A stretch of DNA of 64,000 bases, taken from contig VWZL01002043.1 in the NCBI GenBank assembly GCA_013396915.1, positions 809,813 through 873,812 on the forward strand, read 5' to 3'. The notes beneath the pieces are model-generated. The model was not told the DNA's origin and ran no database searches. It worked only from the letters and a program-made list of their open reading frames with translations. The translations under genes and the position numbers were made by a program. The DNA comes from Stercorarius parasiticus (lineage: Eukaryota > Chordata > Aves > Charadriiformes > Stercorariidae). Below are positions 62,797 through 64,000 of this stretch, piece by piece; positions within the stretch are counted from its first letter, which is position 1; each line of letters opens with the position of its first letter.

Positions 62797-64000
62797 CTAG
62801 GAAAGATATGAGCCAGCAAAGGGGTGAACATACTGGAGACTCAACTAGAGTCAGCTACTGCCTTCTCAGGGCTCAGGCTGAGTCCAAGTCCTTATTTTTG
62901 GGCACTGTGGTATGGAGCAGAACGAATAATACAAAATGCAGTCAGTGTGCAAGAAAAACAGTGAAGGAGAACAAAGAAACCTAAGTATCAGAGAGGAGAG
63001 AAGCACATTGAAGTATGGCATCAAAAGGAGCTGGTTTAAAAAAATAAGAGCAAAGCATTCACACATTTCTGTGATTTTACAACAAACTCACTATTGCCAG
63101 AAGAACAAAAGTGGCAGCAGTGTAAAAAGAGTAAAATGCTAGTATTTTAGGTAGCAATGGCAAGGGATAGCAGCATGAAAGTACATGGCATCTCCCATGG
63201 ATAAAGGTTCACAGTCAGCACTGAAATGAAACTAGTGTCACAGGACAACATTAAGAATGGGAAAACCAGTCTGCCTATACACTCAGCCTGTTTTAAGTCA
63301 CAGAATTGTCTGAGACTGGGAAACTCAGATTAGGCTGCTAATCTCTACTGAAGATTGCATCCAGTACTATTACCCCCATCCTCCCTTTTTTTCTCTTAAT
63401 ACTTCTTCCCCTTTTCATTCTAAATCACAGCTTAGAACAGAGCACGTGCATGAGGAAGACACTAATTTAATAGGTAACGAGTGGCAGGAAAGGCACCTAT
63501 GAGAAAGGAAAAAAAAAAAAGAGAGATCTATGGATTACAAAGCATATTCCTTTGGCTGTATATTTACAAGCGGACAGGACATTTTCATAAGAATATGTGT
63601 TATAAAGTACAGTCTTGGAAGTTTACCATAGTTGACGCATGAACCAGAAATTTAGAAAAGCTTTTCCCATCTCTAATTTCCGCAGTTCTCACTGCCATTA
63701 GGATACTAACTATGTGTTTCTTCTAGAGAGATTACTTATGGTGTACATCAGGCATTAGTTCATAGAATCACAAAATACCAGGTTGGAAGAGATCTCAAGG
63801 ATCATCTGGTCCAACCTTTCTTGGCAAAAGCATGGTCTAGATAAGATGGCCCAGCACCCTGTCCCGCTGAATCTTGAAAGTGTTCTATGTTGGGGAACCC
63901 ACCACTTCCCCGGGGAGATTATTCCAATGTCAGCTTTTTCTCATTGTGAAAAATTTCGCTTTTGTGTCCAATCGGAATCTCCCCAGGAGTAACTTGTACC
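62797..64000 (-). other. ITPRID2: ITPRID2 intron continuing past right edge
   Basis: The acceptor CTTTCCTAG at 62797-62805 opens an intron with no further exon recognised up to 64000. It is A/T-rich, and a CR1 fragment occupies 63761 onward. Confidence 0.7.
63761..64000 (-). repeat. CR1 LINE fragment, cut by window edge
   Basis: The plus strand reads CATAGAATCACAAAATACCA, GGTTGGAAGAGATCTCAAGG, ATCATCTGGTCCAACC and later ATCTTGAAAGTGTTC, with AATCGGAATCTCCCCAGGAG near the end. It is a moderately diverged CR1 3' region in minus orientation. It runs to the last base, so the true 5' end is outside. Confidence 0.9.

Overview
The window is 64 kb of vertebrate nuclear DNA, almost certainly from a bird. 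Eight fragments of the CR1 retrotransposon carry the avian-type 3' terminal ATTCTATG repeats and the GGTTGGAAGGGACC block. Interspersed-repeat load is low, introns are compact, and coding exons are short with GT..AG borders. There are no operons, ribosome binding sites or long intronless genes. Nearly all long open frames off the exons are chance frames.

Two protein-coding genes can be read, both on the minus strand. (1) PPP1R1C (inhibitor-5, a protein phosphatase 1 inhibitor of the inhibitor-1/DARPP-32 family) starts at 37017 and runs leftward. Four coding exons are seen at 36937-37017, 34637-34697, 15352-15389 and 13412-13472. They give about 80 codons of an expected ~109. The last coding exon was not found and probably lies beyond the left edge. 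(2) ITPRID2 (SSFA2/KRAP) enters from the right edge. Its seven 3'-most coding exons lie between 62796 and 48862 and are all in phase, giving 722 codons plus stop. A 3' UTR of about 1.6 kb follows, ending at an AATAAA near 47260. The N-terminal half of the protein, including the IP3-receptor-binding region, is outside the window.

Layout: 1-13.4 kb, noncoding DNA (probably the last PPP1R1C intron) with two CR1 fragments and a TGGA microsatellite; 13.4-37.0 kb, PPP1R1C with a 19 kb intron 2; 37-47 kb, intergenic DNA with three CR1 fragments, one older repeat and a small CpG-rich patch near 46.5 kb; 47-64 kb, ITPRID2 3' half. ITPRID2 followed by PPP1R1C on the same strand matches the order I recall for human chromosome 2q31. 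Each gene appears to be transcribed separately.

I see no undescribed molecular system. The points worth a second look are small: a duplicated splice donor in PPP1R1C exon 4, a CpG-rich patch with a splice donor between the genes, a cryptic donor and a triplet-repeat acidic tract in ITPRID2, and a shared orientation of all eight CR1 fragments. Comparisons with mammalian proteins are from memory, not from a search.
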